NCBI GenBank assembly: GCA_004138175.2
Contig: RYFE02000047.1
Location: forward strand, 1-38,817
Direction of reading: 5' to 3'
Source: Chloroflexales bacterium ZM16-3
GTDB taxonomy: Bacteria; Chloroflexota; Chloroflexia; Chloroflexales; Chloroflexaceae
DNA length: 38,817 nt
The notes under the pieces were generated by a model. That model was not told the origin of the DNA, did no database searches, and saw only the letters and a list, made by a program, of their open reading frames with translations. Made by a program: the position numbers and the translations under genes. Within the stretch, counting starts at the first letter, position 1. The number at the start of each line of letters is the position of its first letter. Shown one piece after another: positions 30,608 to 38,446 of this stretch.

Positions 30608-31610
30608 ATGGACGCCAGCGGTACTCCAGCTGCGGCGCGGGCGGGCTGGTGATCGACCGCAGGCCGAGCGGGTCGGGCTGGGCCTGCGGCGCAGCCAGTC
30701 GGCTCAGCAGCAGCGAGCGCAGCGAGCTGCTGCGGGTGTAGCGCACCACCAGCGCGTCGCCTAGCCCGGCGAGATCTTTCGCCCCGGCGACGGCCTCGTC
30801 CAGATTTCCCAGCTCATCGATCAGCCCCAGCTCAAGCGCCTGCGCCCCAGTGTAGATCCGCCCATCGGCGATCTCCAGCACCCGCTCGCGCGGCAGCCCC
30901 CGCCCCGCCACGATCACATCCACAAAGCCCTGGTATGCCTCGTCCACCACCCGCTGGAGCACCTGACCCTCCTCCTCAGTCGGCGGGCGCGTCGGCGAGC
31001 CAATATCCTTCAGGGCGCCGCTCTTGTAGACGTAGCTCTTCAGGCCGAACCTGTCGAAGGCATCACCGTAGTTGGTCAGCTCCAGGATCACGCCCAAGCT
31101 GCCGGTGAAGGTGTCCTTGTTGGCGTAGATCTTCTCGGATGCCGTGCTGATGTAGTAGCCGCCGCTGGCCGCCGTGGCACCCATGCTGACCACCAGGGTC
31201 TTACCGGCATCACGCAGCTTCGTCAGCTCGGCGTGGATCTCGCTGCTCGCCACCACCCCGCCGCCGGGGCTGTCCACCCGCAGCACCACCGCCTTCACCA
31301 GCGGGTCGCCGGTGGCCTGCTTGATCTGGCTCAGCAAATCGTCCTGGGAGGCCCCGCCGCCAAAGATGTCGCTCCCGGCACCGATTGTGCCGCTGACATC
31401 GATGATCACCACCCGGCTCAGGCCGCTCCCCGACACAGTCTGCTCGGCCCAGCGGCTCGGCTCCAGCGGCCCGCTCGTCGTGTCAGTGCCACCGGCGGCA
31501 GCCAGCAGCAGGGCGAACCCGCCTAGGGGCAGGATCGCGCACGACAGCACCAGCCCCACGATAATTGAGAGGGCGATCAGCCAGCCTCGCCCGCCACGCT
31601 GCTTCTCCAT
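30606..31610 (-). CDS. sppA: Signal peptide peptidase SppA (short form)
   Basis: Membrane-bound serine peptidase (S49) that degrades cleaved signal peptides. The single N-terminal transmembrane segment is at about residues 10-38. The S49 domain follows, with VLRVDSPGGGVVASSEI, the nucleophile Ser in GATAASGGYYIS (about 150) and the general-base Lys in SYVYKSGALKDIGSP (about 200). At 334 residues it is the short, one-domain form found in Gram-positives, archaea and Chloroflexota. ATG 31610 has an AAGGAG ribosome binding site. It is convergent with groEL and shares its terminator. Confidence 0.9.
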   Translation of the reverse strand: MEKQRGGRGWLIALSIIVGLVLSCAILPLGGFALLLAAAGGTDTTSGPLEPSRWAEQTVSGSGLSRVVIIDVSGTIGAGSDIFGGGASQDDLLSQIKQATGDPLVKAVVLRVDSPGGGVVASSEIHAELTKLRDAGKTLVVSMGATAASGGYYISTASEKIYANKDTFTGSLGVILELTNYGDAFDRFGLKSYVYKSGALKDIGSPTRPPTEEEGQVLQRVVDEAYQGFVDVIVAGRGLPRERVLEIADGRIYTGAQALELGLIDELGNLDEAVAGAKDLAGLGDALVVRYTRSSSLRSLLLSRLAAPQAQPDPLGLRSITSPPAPQLEYRWRP

Positions 31611-31632
31611 AAGAGACTCCTTCTCAATGCAC

Positions 31633-31671
31633 AATGCACAATGCAAAAGTGGCACTTTTGCATTGTGCATT
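31633..31671. repeat. Perfect 19-bp palindrome
   Basis: AATGCACAATGCAAAAGTG (31633-31651) and its exact complement (31653-31671) are separated by one base. It lies between two genes of the same strand, just before sppA. No T run follows on either strand, so a repeat or a transcript-processing hairpin is more likely than a terminator. Confidence 0.85.
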
Positions 31672-31683
31672 TATTATGTAATG

Positions 31684-32733
31684 TTACACTACCTCGGCAG
31701 GGGCGCGGTGGAGCGGTAGCATGCCGGCAGCAAGCTGGGCGGGGCTGGGCAGGGCCGACTCGGCGGGCTTGTCGGAGGTGGCCAGGCAGAGCGCCCCCGC
31801 CGCGATCAGGCGCTCTGCCAGGGCGAACAGCTCGCCGCAGAGCGTGAGCCGCCCGTCGGCCATGCGGGCCAGGGTGGCCACGAACTCGGCCCGGCGGAAC
31901 TGCTTGAAGGGCGTCGGGTCTCCGGCGGCCACCCGCTCGCGCAGCTCAGCGTGGAGGGCGGCCAGGCTCGGCGGCACCTGGGAAGTCACCGCGTCGAGCA
32001 TAGCCGCGAAGTCGATCAGATGGCCCACCGCCACATCGGCCCACAGCTCGTCGTAGCTTAGCGCGCCGCTCGCAATCAGCAGGGCGGTCGAGACAACATA
32101 GTCCTGGTTGTCCAAGGTGAAGCTGTGCCACTCCTGGCGGCACAGCTCGGCGTAGGCCCGGCGGAATAGCGAGACATCCATGCTGTGGCCGAGCAACTCC
32201 TCGGCAACGGCCAGGGCTCCCTCGGCCCGCGCCTCGTCGATCGCCCCGTCGCCGCGCCCGCGCGGGCCGAGCAGGGTCTTGTCGATATCGATCAGCAGCG
32301 CGGCGCGATCCCAGCGCACCCCGCGCCGCTCCAGCTCAGCGGCCCAGGGGTGCAGCATCGCCCAGCGGGTGGCCGTGGCGATCGGGCCATCCCAGGTTAG
32401 GCTCTCGTCGGCCACCGGTCGGTCGACGCCGATGAATCCGTAGGTCGGCGGCGCACCCGGCAGATCGCACAGGAAGCGGGCCAGCAGACGGTCGTTCTCA
32501 GTGTCGCCGATGACGATCAGGGCACCCAGGGGCGGGCCGCCACGCTGGGCCTGGGCGGCCTCGGCCAGGGCCAGCGCCACCTGGGCGTAGGCAGCCTGGC
32601 GTTTGCGCGGCAACAGGCCCTCGGGCAGCCCCAGTTGTGCGCGCAGGCTGCTCAGCCCCGGCAGATCCAGGTCGCAGGACTCCAGGTCACGGTAGAAGAC
32701 CCGGTCGGCGGTCAGGTCGGCAATTGTTTTCAT
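31684..32733 (-). CDS. HAD-like hydrolase, function unknown
   Basis: A 349-residue protein. A HAD motif I is visible at about 144-150 (LLIDIDKTLLG, with the DxD pair), a further GDTEND-type block near residue 77, and a late TSDKPAES segment where HAD motif IV/III residues may lie. The order of motifs is unusual, as if the domain were permuted or duplicated, so the catalytic reading is tentative. It probably acts on a phosphorylated small molecule, or as an unknown conserved cytoplasmic protein. It is followed by sppA on the same strand and preceded by the asd gene, from which a 48-bp palindrome separates it. Confidence 0.6.
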   Translation of the reverse strand: MKTIADLTADRVFYRDLESCDLDLPGLSSLRAQLGLPEGLLPRKRQAAYAQVALALAEAAQAQRGGPPLGALIVIGDTENDRLLARFLCDLPGAPPTYGFIGVDRPVADESLTWDGPIATATRWAMLHPWAAELERRGVRWDRAALLIDIDKTLLGPRGRGDGAIDEARAEGALAVAEELLGHSMDVSLFRRAYAELCRQEWHSFTLDNQDYVVSTALLIASGALSYDELWADVAVGHLIDFAAMLDAVTSQVPPSLAALHAELRERVAAGDPTPFKQFRRAEFVATLARMADGRLTLCGELFALAERLIAAGALCLATSDKPAESALPSPAQLAAGMLPLHRAPAEVV

Positions 32734-32750
32734 AGTACAACAACAAATGA

Positions 32751-32798
32751 AAGCCGGGTTGTAGGGGCGCGTCGCGACGCGCCCCTACAACCCGGCTT
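32751..32798. repeat. Perfect 48-bp palindrome
   Basis: AAGCCGGGTTGTAGGGGCGC (32751-32770) and what follows are self-complementary to 32798 around the centre GTCGCGAC. It lies six bases past the asd stop, so the transcript would fold into a 20+ bp hairpin followed by a modestly T-rich stretch (TTTCATTTGTTGTT on the - strand). It may act as terminator and resembles a dispersed repeat. Confidence 0.9.
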
Positions 32799-32803
32799 GT
32801 ATA

Positions 32804-33856
32804 TCAGTTTGAGATCATCCCTTGGGCATACATCAGCTCGGCGTTGAGCAGGGAGCCGCCGGCGGCACCGCGAATCGTGTTGTGGCCGAGGGCCACCAGC
32901 TTATAGTCAAGCAGCGGGCACTCCCGCACCCGACCGACCACCGTGGCCATGCCCCCGCCGATCATGCGGTCGCGCCGGGGCTGCGGTCGGTCGGCCTCAT
33001 CGCGCAGCACAATTGGCTGGGCCGGGGCGCTGGGCAGCCGCAGCTCCTGGGGCAGCGCCTGGAACCCGGCCAGGGCCGCCGTCAGCTCGGCCAGATCCGG
33101 CCTGCGGGTGAAGCTGATCGACAGACAGATCAGGTGTCCCTCTAGCACCGGCACCCGGTTGCAGTGCGCCGAAGTGGCGAAGCTCGCTGGCTGAACCATC
33201 CCGTCGCGCAAAGTGCCGAGCATCTTCTGCGGCTCCACCTCGACCTTGGGCTCCTCGCCGCCGATATAGGGCACCACATTCTCAATCGAGTCGTAGGATG
33301 GCACGCCGGGGTAGCCCGCCCCCGAGAGCGCCTGCATGCTTACCAGCAGCAGCTTCTCCACCCCAAAGGCGTCGATCAGCGGGCGCAGCACCATGGTGGC
33401 CGGGGTCGATGTGCAGTTCGGGTTGGTCACAATCGCGCCGCTCCAGCCACGGTTCTTGCGCTGGATAGCGATCAGGTCGAGGTGATCGGGGTTGACCTCG
33501 GGGATCAGCAGGGGCACATCGTCGGCCATGCGGTGGTCGGCGGCGTTCGAGCAGACCACATGGCCGGCGGCGGCCAGGCGCTCCTCGATCACCCCCGCCG
33601 TCTTGCTTGGCAGCGCCGAGAAGACCAGCGGCGCGTCGAGGCTGGCATCCTCGGGCAGGATCGGCATATCGCGAACAGCGGCCGGGATGGGCGTGTCGAG
33701 CACCCAGCGGCTTGCCTCGGCGTAGGTGCGCCCGGCGCTGCGCTCGCTGCCGGTGAGGGCAGCCACCTCGAACCAGGGGTGGCCTTCGAGCAGCTGGATA
33801 AAGCGCTGGCCTACCGTGCCCGTGGCCCCCAGCACTGCGACTTTCAGTTTCGCCAT
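32804..33856 (-). CDS. asd: Aspartate-semialdehyde dehydrogenase
   Basis: Reduces aspartyl-phosphate to aspartate semialdehyde with NADPH, the branch-point step towards lysine/diaminopimelate, threonine and methionine. The Rossmann motif VAVLGATGTVGQRF opens the protein, with the catalytic Cys in IVTNPNCTSTPATMVLRPL (about residue 149) and the active-site His in FATSAHCNRVPVLEGH. The 350-residue length and the motif pattern match the archaeal/fungal-type branch rather than the E. coli type. ATG 33856 is preceded by AAGGAGGAG. The gene has its own promoter and a structured ~100-nt leader. Confidence 0.92.
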   Translation of the reverse strand: MAKLKVAVLGATGTVGQRFIQLLEGHPWFEVAALTGSERSAGRTYAEASRWVLDTPIPAAVRDMPILPEDASLDAPLVFSALPSKTAGVIEERLAAAGHVVCSNAADHRMADDVPLLIPEVNPDHLDLIAIQRKNRGWSGAIVTNPNCTSTPATMVLRPLIDAFGVEKLLLVSMQALSGAGYPGVPSYDSIENVVPYIGGEEPKVEVEPQKMLGTLRDGMVQPASFATSAHCNRVPVLEGHLICLSISFTRRPDLAELTAALAGFQALPQELRLPSAPAQPIVLRDEADRPQPRRDRMIGGGMATVVGRVRECPLLDYKLVALGHNTIRGAAGGSLLNAELMYAQGMISN

Positions 33857-33869
33857 GTACTCCTCCTTA

Positions 33870-33958
33870 AGACAAGGTTTCAGACGGCAGGCAGCAGGGG
33901 TTGCCCATTGGAACGCCTTGCGCTACGCTGAACGGTAAAGCTCGCTGAAATCTTGTCT
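33870..33958 (-). promoter_or_regulatory. Structured 5' leader of asd (candidate cis-regulatory RNA)
   Basis: On the transcript, AGACAAGATTTCAG (33958-33945) pairs with CTGAAACCTTGTCT (33883-33870) over 13 of 14 positions, enclosing 61 nt. These contain smaller hairpins, for example GGCA-N8-TGCC. The closing stem ends directly before the Shine-Dalgarno sequence. It matches no riboswitch or T-box consensus I know. Confidence 0.55.
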
Positions 33959-33962
33959 GAGA

Positions 33963-33993
33963 TATATAATCCGTACCTGTGCCCAATGCTCAA
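33963..33993 (-). promoter_or_regulatory. Probable asd promoter
   Basis: On the - strand, TTGAGC (33993-33988) and an AT-rich ATTATATA (33970-33963) with 17-19 bases between. The predicted start near 33957 is the first base of the leader stem. Confidence 0.5.
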
Positions 33994-34040
33994 CATTATA
34001 CTCGCTGTGAGACGGTGGATAGTTCTTAACACGAGTGGTG

Positions 34041-34074
34041 AAAAAAAAGGAAAAACCCCTCTAGCAGAGCGGGG
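34041..34074 (-). terminator. Minus-strand terminator with no known gene upstream
   Basis: On the - strand, CCCC-bulge-CTC pairs with GAGGGG across loop TGCTA, followed by TTTTT-CC-TTTTTTTT. It insulates the asd promoter from anything transcribed leftward from 34.08-34.67 kb. A TATAAT (34085-34090) for the + strand gene lies just beyond. The rest of 34091-34273 shows nothing else. Confidence 0.6.
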
Positions 34075-34273
34075 GGCTTTGATGTATAATTACTACACTT
34101 GTTGGTGACAAAGTATTCATCCAGCTGCACTACGCAATCCCTTCGCGCTCCTTCCACGCTGCAGGAGCCACTGCTTGAGACGTCCTACTCACGTCTTGGC
34201 CTGTTTCCGCAGGTGGCACCCACAACGCATACACGCGATCAACGATGATCGCTCGTGGAAGGAGGAACGGTCA

Positions 34274-34657
34274 ATGATCGACCCCATGATTCAGCGCCTT
34301 CTTGAGAAGGCTATTGACACACCGGTAAAGCTACATCTCCTGCTGATCTTTCATGAGAACGTACGCATGGAGGCTTCCGCAAACGCGGTTGCCGACCGCG
34401 TCTGCCGTGATATCTGGAGCGTGTCGCAGGCGCTCGACGAACTGGTTGAGGATGGCGTCATGGGTCGCTCCGTCGCCCCTAGCGGCGATCTGAGCTATCG
34501 CTATGCGCCACTCCCTGAGAACCACGAGCCGATTAAGCGCCTGATCGCGAAGTACGACGACCCGATCGAGCGCGATCTGCTCCAGCGACTCATCCGCGAC
34601 CTCTCTACCTACGCCGCCTATCGCCGATCCAGCTCCTGGGAGTATCAGATCGCCTGA
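34274..34657 (+). CDS. Small winged-helix protein
   Basis: A 127-residue protein whose first ~70 residues read as a winged helix (VKLHLLLIFHENVRMEASANAVADRVCRDIWSVSQALDELVEDGVM, then a short wing). A helical tail (LLQRLIRDLSTYAAYRR) may dimerise. It is most likely a DNA-binding regulator; the target is unknown. ATG 34274 is chosen because AAGGAGGA precedes it by a proper distance; the frame continues upstream but without a ribosome binding site. A TATAAT box lies at 34085-34090, giving a leader of about 175 nt. A strong hairpin terminator follows directly, so it is monocistronic. Confidence 0.7.
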   Translation: MIDPMIQRLLEKAIDTPVKLHLLLIFHENVRMEASANAVADRVCRDIWSVSQALDELVEDGVMGRSVAPSGDLSYRYAPLPENHEPIKRLIAKYDDPIERDLLQRLIRDLSTYAAYRRSSSWEYQIA

Positions 34658-34671
34658 GGTGCAGGGTACGC

Positions 34672-34715
34672 ATAAAAGCAGGGCCGACGCAGTACTGCGT
34701 CGGCCCTGCTTTTAT
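34672..34715. terminator. Bidirectional hairpin terminator
   Basis: A perfect 22-bp inverted repeat centred at 34693/34694 (ATAAAAGCAGGGCCGACGCA and on). It has AAAA on the left and TTTT on the right, so it ends transcription in either direction. Confidence 0.9.
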
Positions 34716-34734
34716 GTCCCTCTTAGAAGCCAAC

Positions 34735-34755
34735 CTTGACAGCAATGCTATCAAG
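34735..34755. promoter_or_regulatory. HAIR-like operator (HspR site)
   Basis: CTTGA-N11-TCAAG keeps the exact 21-base layout of the HAIR element (CTTGAGT-N7-ACTCAAG) with the outer five bases of each half intact. It covers the -35 box of the dnaJ-hspR promoter, as expected for autorepression by HspR. Confidence 0.65.
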
Positions 34756-34765
34756 TCTTTACAAT
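34736..34765 (+). promoter_or_regulatory. dnaJ-hspR promoter
   Basis: TTGACA (34736-34741), 18 bases, TACAAT (34760-34765). Transcription would start near 34772, about 30 bases before the ATG. Confidence 0.85.
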
Positions 34766-34803
34766 ACGTGTAGACATCCGATCTGAAGGAAAACGACCCG
34801 CAC

Positions 34804-35676
34804 ATGAAAGACTACTACCAGATCCTCGGCGTGAGCCGCAGTGCCAGCGACCAGGAGATCAAGCAGGCATACCGCAAGCTCGCGCGCAAATATCACCCCG
34901 ATATCAACCCCGGCGACAAGCAGGCCGAGGCCCGCTTCAAAGAGATCAACGAGGCGTATGAGACGCTGTCCGACAAGGAGAAGCGCGAGAAGTACGACCG
35001 CTTCGGGAGCGACTGGAAGCGCTACGAGCAGGCTGGCCCTGGGGCGGACTACGGTGGCGGCGATGTCTCCGATATCTTCGAGTCGTTCTTTGGCGGCGGC
35101 CGGGGCGGCCGAGGCGGCGGCGGCTTCAACATCAAGATGGACGGCCAGGATGTCGAGCAGCCTGTTGATATCAGCCTCGAAGAGGCGTTTCATGGCACCC
35201 AGCGCAGCATACAGTTCTCGAACCCCAACGGCACCCCGCGCACAATCACGGTGAAGATCCCGGCTGGCTCCGACACCGGCGGACGGGTGCGGGTGTCCGG
35301 CGAGGGCGCGCCCGGCATGAACGGTGGCGCACGCGGCGACCTGATCATGGCCGTGCGGGTGCTGCCGAACGCCCGCTTTGAGCGCAAGGGGAGCGACCTG
35401 CACACGACGATTGACGCCCCCATGTACACGCTGCTGCTCGGCGGTCAGGTCCAGGTGCCCACCCTGACCGGCAAGACGATCACGCTGACCATCCCACAGG
35501 GCACGCAGAACGGTCGCACCTTCCGCCTCTCTGGCCAGGGCATGCCGGTGCTTCACACGGATCGGCGAGGCGACCTCTACGCCCGGATGAACGTGGTACT
35601 GCCGACGAAGCTCGGCGACCGGGAGCGCGAGCTGTTGGATGAGCTGCGGCGGATCGCGGAGGGCCAGCCAGCATGA
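34804..35676 (+). CDS. DnaJ-class co-chaperone (type II, no zinc finger)
   Basis: Stimulates DnaK ATPase and delivers unfolded proteins to it. The J domain at residues 4-68 has the HPD triad (KYHPDIN). A Gly/Phe-rich linker follows (about 78-115), then the two beta-barrel substrate-binding domains ([15 protein letters not shown]... [29 protein letters not shown]) and the short C-terminal region. The CxxCxGxG zinc repeats of type I DnaJ are absent, making it CbpA/type II-like, 290 residues. GAAGGA precedes ATG 34804. It is co-transcribed with the MerR-type gene, whose ATG overlaps its stop (ATGA, 35673-35676). Confidence 0.92.
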   Translation: MKDYYQILGVSRSASDQEIKQAYRKLARKYHPDINPGDKQAEARFKEINEAYETLSDKEKREKYDRFGSDWKRYEQAGPGADYGGGDVSDIFESFFGGGRGGRGGGGFNIKMDGQDVEQPVDISLEEAFHGTQRSIQFSNPNGTPRTITVKIPAGSDTGGRVRVSGEGAPGMNGGARGDLIMAVRVLPNARFERKGSDLHTTIDAPMYTLLLGGQVQVPTLTGKTITLTIPQGTQNGRTFRLSGQGMPVLHTDRRGDLYARMNVVLPTKLGDRERELLDELRRIAEGQPA

Positions 35677-35966
35677 TCGAGCATACGAGCGAGGAGCGCC
35701 GCTACACGATCCGCGTAGCTGCTCAGCTCGCCGGGATGCACGAGCAGAGCCTGCGTATGTACGAGCGGCGCGGCCTCATCCGCCCCGAGCGGAGCAAGGG
35801 GAACATTCGCCTCTTTAGCGATGAGGATATTGAGCAGATCCGCTTTATCCACCGCCTGATCGACGACCTTGGCGTGAACCTGGCTGGCGTCGAGGTGATC
35901 ATCCAGATGCGCCGCCAGCTCCTCCATGCGCAGGCGGCCCTCGCCGCCCTGCGCGATCAACATTGA
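35673..35966 (+). CDS. hspR: HspR-like heat-shock repressor (MerR family)
   Basis: A 97-residue MerR-type regulator. The winged HTH is at residues about 10-70 ([31 protein letters not shown], then [17 protein letters not shown]) and a short C-terminal helix ([15 protein letters not shown]) provides dimerisation. This pattern, lacking metal-binding cysteines, with translational coupling to a dnaJ-type gene, is the hallmark of HspR. HspR binds HAIR sequences and represses dnaK/dnaJ/clpB operons, usually with DnaK as co-repressor. A HAIR-like site overlaps the operon promoter, supporting autoregulation. It ends 28 bases from the convergent cyclase gene. Confidence 0.85.
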   Translation: MIEHTSEERRYTIRVAAQLAGMHEQSLRMYERRGLIRPERSKGNIRLFSDEDIEQIRFIHRLIDDLGVNLAGVEVIIQMRRQLLHAQAALAALRDQH

Positions 35967-35993
35967 TCATGCGGTCAGCCTTCGGCGACAGCA

Positions 35994-36752
35994 TTATGGC
36001 AGGATGGCGACGGCGCGGCATGGCCCGGCGCTGCCGCCCTGCACCTTGAGCGGGAAGCAGGCCATCGTGAAGCCGCTCGGCGGCAGGGCGGCTAGGTTCA
36101 CCAGGCGCTCGATCTGGCAGTAGGGCAGGTCGGCCTGGTGCGCCGGCCAGAAGACGCCCGGCTGGCCGCTGCTCAGGGCCGCGCGGGCCTGGCGATCTAG
36201 CGGCGCGTCCCAGCCCCAAGCGTCGATGCCCATCACGCGCACGCCCTGCTCGTAGAGCCAGCGGGTGGCCTCTACCGTCACGCCTGGCCCACGAAAGATG
36301 TAGTCCGGCTGACCGTAGAAGGCGTCGCGCCCCGTCTGCACCAGCACAATGTCGCCGGGCCTCAGATTGTGGCCTGTGGCAGCGAGCGCTGCCCTGGTCT
36401 CCTCGTCCGTCATCGGGTCGCCATCCTCCTTGTGGCGCATGTCGAGCAGCACCCCTGGCGCGAAGAACCACTCCAGCGGCAGCTGGTCGATCGTCTGGGC
36501 CGGGCTGCCCTGGATGACTGAGTTATAGTGCCAGGGCGCATCGACGTGGGTGCTATCGTGCGTGCCGAAGCGGGTGAAGCTGTCGGTCGCCCAGCCCTCG
36601 CCGTCGCGCAGGAGCGACGCGGGCACCTGAAACAGCGCCTGGATCTGGGCGGCACCATGGGCGTGGCCGTAGTTGGCCAGATCCACCCGGATGGCGTCGG
36701 GCGTGCCGGGCGGGCTGCTGGCAATCGTCGCGGACAGGTCGATGATCGGCAT
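35994..36752 (-). CDS. Cyclase-family metal hydrolase (kynurenine formamidase-like)
   Basis: A member of the cyclase/kynurenine-formamidase fold (PF04199 type). The metal-binding signature STHVDAPWHY lies at residues about 75-84, preceded by FTRFGTHD. Later come GDIVLVQTGRDAFYG, GIDAWGWDAP and CQIERLVNLAALP, the usual order in these ~250-residue enzymes. Members hydrolyse N-formylkynurenine, isatin or related amides; the substrate is not predictable here. ATG 36752 is chosen: GAGG sits six bases upstream and homology begins with MPIIDLSATI. Longer open frames upstream only translate the heptamer repeats. It is convergent with the dnaJ-hspR operon. Confidence 0.8.
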   Translation of the reverse strand: MPIIDLSATIASSPPGTPDAIRVDLANYGHAHGAAQIQALFQVPASLLRDGEGWATDSFTRFGTHDSTHVDAPWHYNSVIQGSPAQTIDQLPLEWFFAPGVLLDMRHKEDGDPMTDEETRAALAATGHNLRPGDIVLVQTGRDAFYGQPDYIFRGPGVTVEATRWLYEQGVRVMGIDAWGWDAPLDRQARAALSSGQPGVFWPAHQADLPYCQIERLVNLAALPPSGFTMACFPLKVQGGSAGPCRAVAILP

Positions 36753-36763
36753 GGGAACCTCGC

Positions 36764-36832
36764 GATTGTAGATTGCAGATTGCAGATTGCAGATTGCAGA
36801 TTGCAGATTGCAGATTACAGATTGCAGATTGC
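36764..36832. repeat. GATTGCA heptanucleotide array
   Basis: Ten head-to-tail 7-base units from 36764, with GATTGTA and GATTACA variants at 36764 and 36813. It begins 12 bases upstream of the cyclase start codon, so it occupies that gene's promoter region. Confidence 0.95.
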
Positions 36833-36859
36833 GTACTTCTATAGTAACGCACTTTCCCC

Positions 36860-36941
<82 letters not shown>

Positions 36942-37007
36942 TAACCCACCCCCGCCCCTTCGCATCAAAGGTGCAGTGGTGGAGAGCTATGTAATAAGGA
37001 CATAACA

Positions 37008-37673
37008 ATGAGTTACATCCAGGAAAAAGATCGCCAGGCAGTGCAGGAGGCTCTCGAAAATCTCCAGCATCCGGTGCATCTGGCCCTGTTCACCTCTGAG
37101 GAGAGCGGCGAGTACAGCACGGTGGCCGCCAGGCTGCTGGCCGAGGTCGCCGAGCTGAACCCCCAGATCAGCCTTGAGGCGATCGACCTGGACGCTCATG
37201 CGGAGCGCGCCGTGGCCTACGGGGTCACGCAGGCACCGGCGCTGGTGCTGCTGAGCGGCGAGGAGCGGGCCGACAACGGCATGCGCTTTATGGGGCTGCC
37301 TTCCGGCTACGAGTTCGTCTCGCTGCTTGAGGCCATCCGCCTCGCGGGCGGGGCTGCCGAGGTAACACTTCAGCCGACCACCCGCGCCTTTCTGGACGAG
37401 CTCCATGCCCCGATGCGCCTACAGGTCTTCGTGACGCCGACCTGCCCCCACTGCCCACGGGCGGTGGTACTGGCCTACCAGATGGCGATGGCCTCGCCAC
37501 ATATTATCGCGGAGGGGATCGAGGTCTCTGAGTTCCCCGAGCTGGGTGATCGCTACAGCGTGATGGGCGTGCCCAAGACGGTGATCGATGGCCTCGTCCA
37601 TATCGAGGGGGCTGTGCCCGAGCCGATGATGCTCGCTCGGCTGCGGGAGGCCCTGGTCGCTGAGGCCAGCTAA
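37008..37673 (+). CDS. Thioredoxin-fold protein (protein disulfide oxidoreductase-like)
   Basis: Two tandem thioredoxin/glutaredoxin folds, as in PDO proteins. The first (residues about 1-110) has strands and helices of the fold but no CxxC (TSEESGEY where it should be). The second (about 115-221) has the active site CPHC in VTPTCPHCPRAVVLAY (about 145) and the cis-Pro in VMGVPKTVI. It is likely a cytoplasmic dithiol-disulfide exchange protein. Length (221) matches archaeal/bacterial PDO. ATG 37008 has AAGGA upstream. A hairpin (37689-37721) follows the stop. Confidence 0.8.
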   Translation: MSYIQEKDRQAVQEALENLQHPVHLALFTSEESGEYSTVAARLLAEVAELNPQISLEAIDLDAHAERAVAYGVTQAPALVLLSGEERADNGMRFMGLPSGYEFVSLLEAIRLAGGAAEVTLQPTTRAFLDELHAPMRLQVFVTPTCPHCPRAVVLAYQMAMASPHIIAEGIEVSEFPELGDRYSVMGVPKTVIDGLVHIEGAVPEPMMLARLREALVAEAS

Positions 37674-37688
37674 CCTCGGTGCCAGCTT

Positions 37689-37721
37689 GCACGGCGTCGG
37701 CAGCCTCCGTCGACGCCGTGC
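37689..37721. terminator. Hairpin after the thioredoxin-fold gene
   Basis: GCACGGCGTCG (37689-37699) pairs with CGACGCCGTGC (37711-37721). There is no T run, so termination efficiency is uncertain. TATACT (37722-37727), directly after it, could be the -10 box for the sigma factor gene. Confidence 0.5.
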
Positions 37722-37813
37722 TATACTAGGGCGAGATGTCTGCCACCTGTGCCTGAATATCAGGCGGTCTGGCTCAGGCATCACAACTCAGGTATCAGCT
37801 GGAGGTAGCGCCC

Positions 37814-38446
37814 GTGCCCGGACCCATGATCACGATCACCGTCTATGATGACGACGCGCAGCTGCTGCATGGCCTGCGCCGCCACGAGCCCGATGCCTGC
37901 ACCTGTATGGTCAAGCGCTTCGCGCCTCTCGTCTACGCCCGCGCCCTGAGGCTGGTGGGCGACGCCGATGAGGCCGAGGGGGTGCTCCAGACGACGTTTA
38001 TCAAGGTGTGCAACGCGATCAATACGTTCGACGGGGCGAGCAGCCTGAGCACCTGGATCTACCGCATCGCCACAAACGAGGGGCTAATGCTGCTGCGGAG
38101 CCGCCGCCAGTCCCTGGCCCTTGACGATGTGGCCGAGACGCTCCAGCCCGATGATATGCCCGACAGCCGCGTCGCATGGCCCGAGGATCCGCTCCGCGCC
38201 TCGCTCGACTCTGAGCTGCGCGCCCAGATCGATGCCGCGATCAGCAACCTGCCCGAGAGCCTGCGCCTTGTGGTGACGCTACGCGATATCGAGGGACTGA
38301 GCACCGAGGAGACGGCAGATCAGCTCGGCCTGAGCCAAGGCGCGGTTAAGGTGCGCCTGCACCGCGCCCGCATGCGCCTCCGCGAGGCGCTGGCCAGCTA
38401 TATCGCCCACCCGGAAGAGGTTGATCATGACGAAGCCGCACGCTGA
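37814..38446 (+). CDS. ECF RNA polymerase sigma factor
   Basis: An alternative sigma factor of the extracytoplasmic-function group. Region 2 is at residues about 25-95 (FAPLVYARALRLVGDADEAEGVLQTTFIKV... LSTWIYRIATNEGLMLLRSRR) and region 4 at about 140-195 (ISNLPESLRLVVTLRDIEGLSTEETADQLGLSQGAVKVRLHRARMRLRE). Regions 1 and 3 are missing, as is usual. GTG 37814 is chosen since GGAGG (37801-37805) lies eight bases upstream; ATG 37826 is an alternative. It overlaps the anti-sigma gene by 20 bases, a classic sigma/anti-sigma pair. Confidence 0.92.
   Translation: MPGPMITITVYDDDAQLLHGLRRHEPDACTCMVKRFAPLVYARALRLVGDADEAEGVLQTTFIKVCNAINTFDGASSLSTWIYRIATNEGLMLLRSRRQSLALDDVAETLQPDDMPDSRVAWPEDPLRASLDSELRAQIDAAISNLPESLRLVVTLRDIEGLSTEETADQLGLSQGAVKVRLHRARMRLREALASYIAHPEEVDHDEAAR

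Noticed and set aside
33857-33960. T-box, lysine or SAM riboswitch in front of asd
   Set aside because: Too short for a lysine riboswitch, and no T-box or SAM consensus segments are visible.
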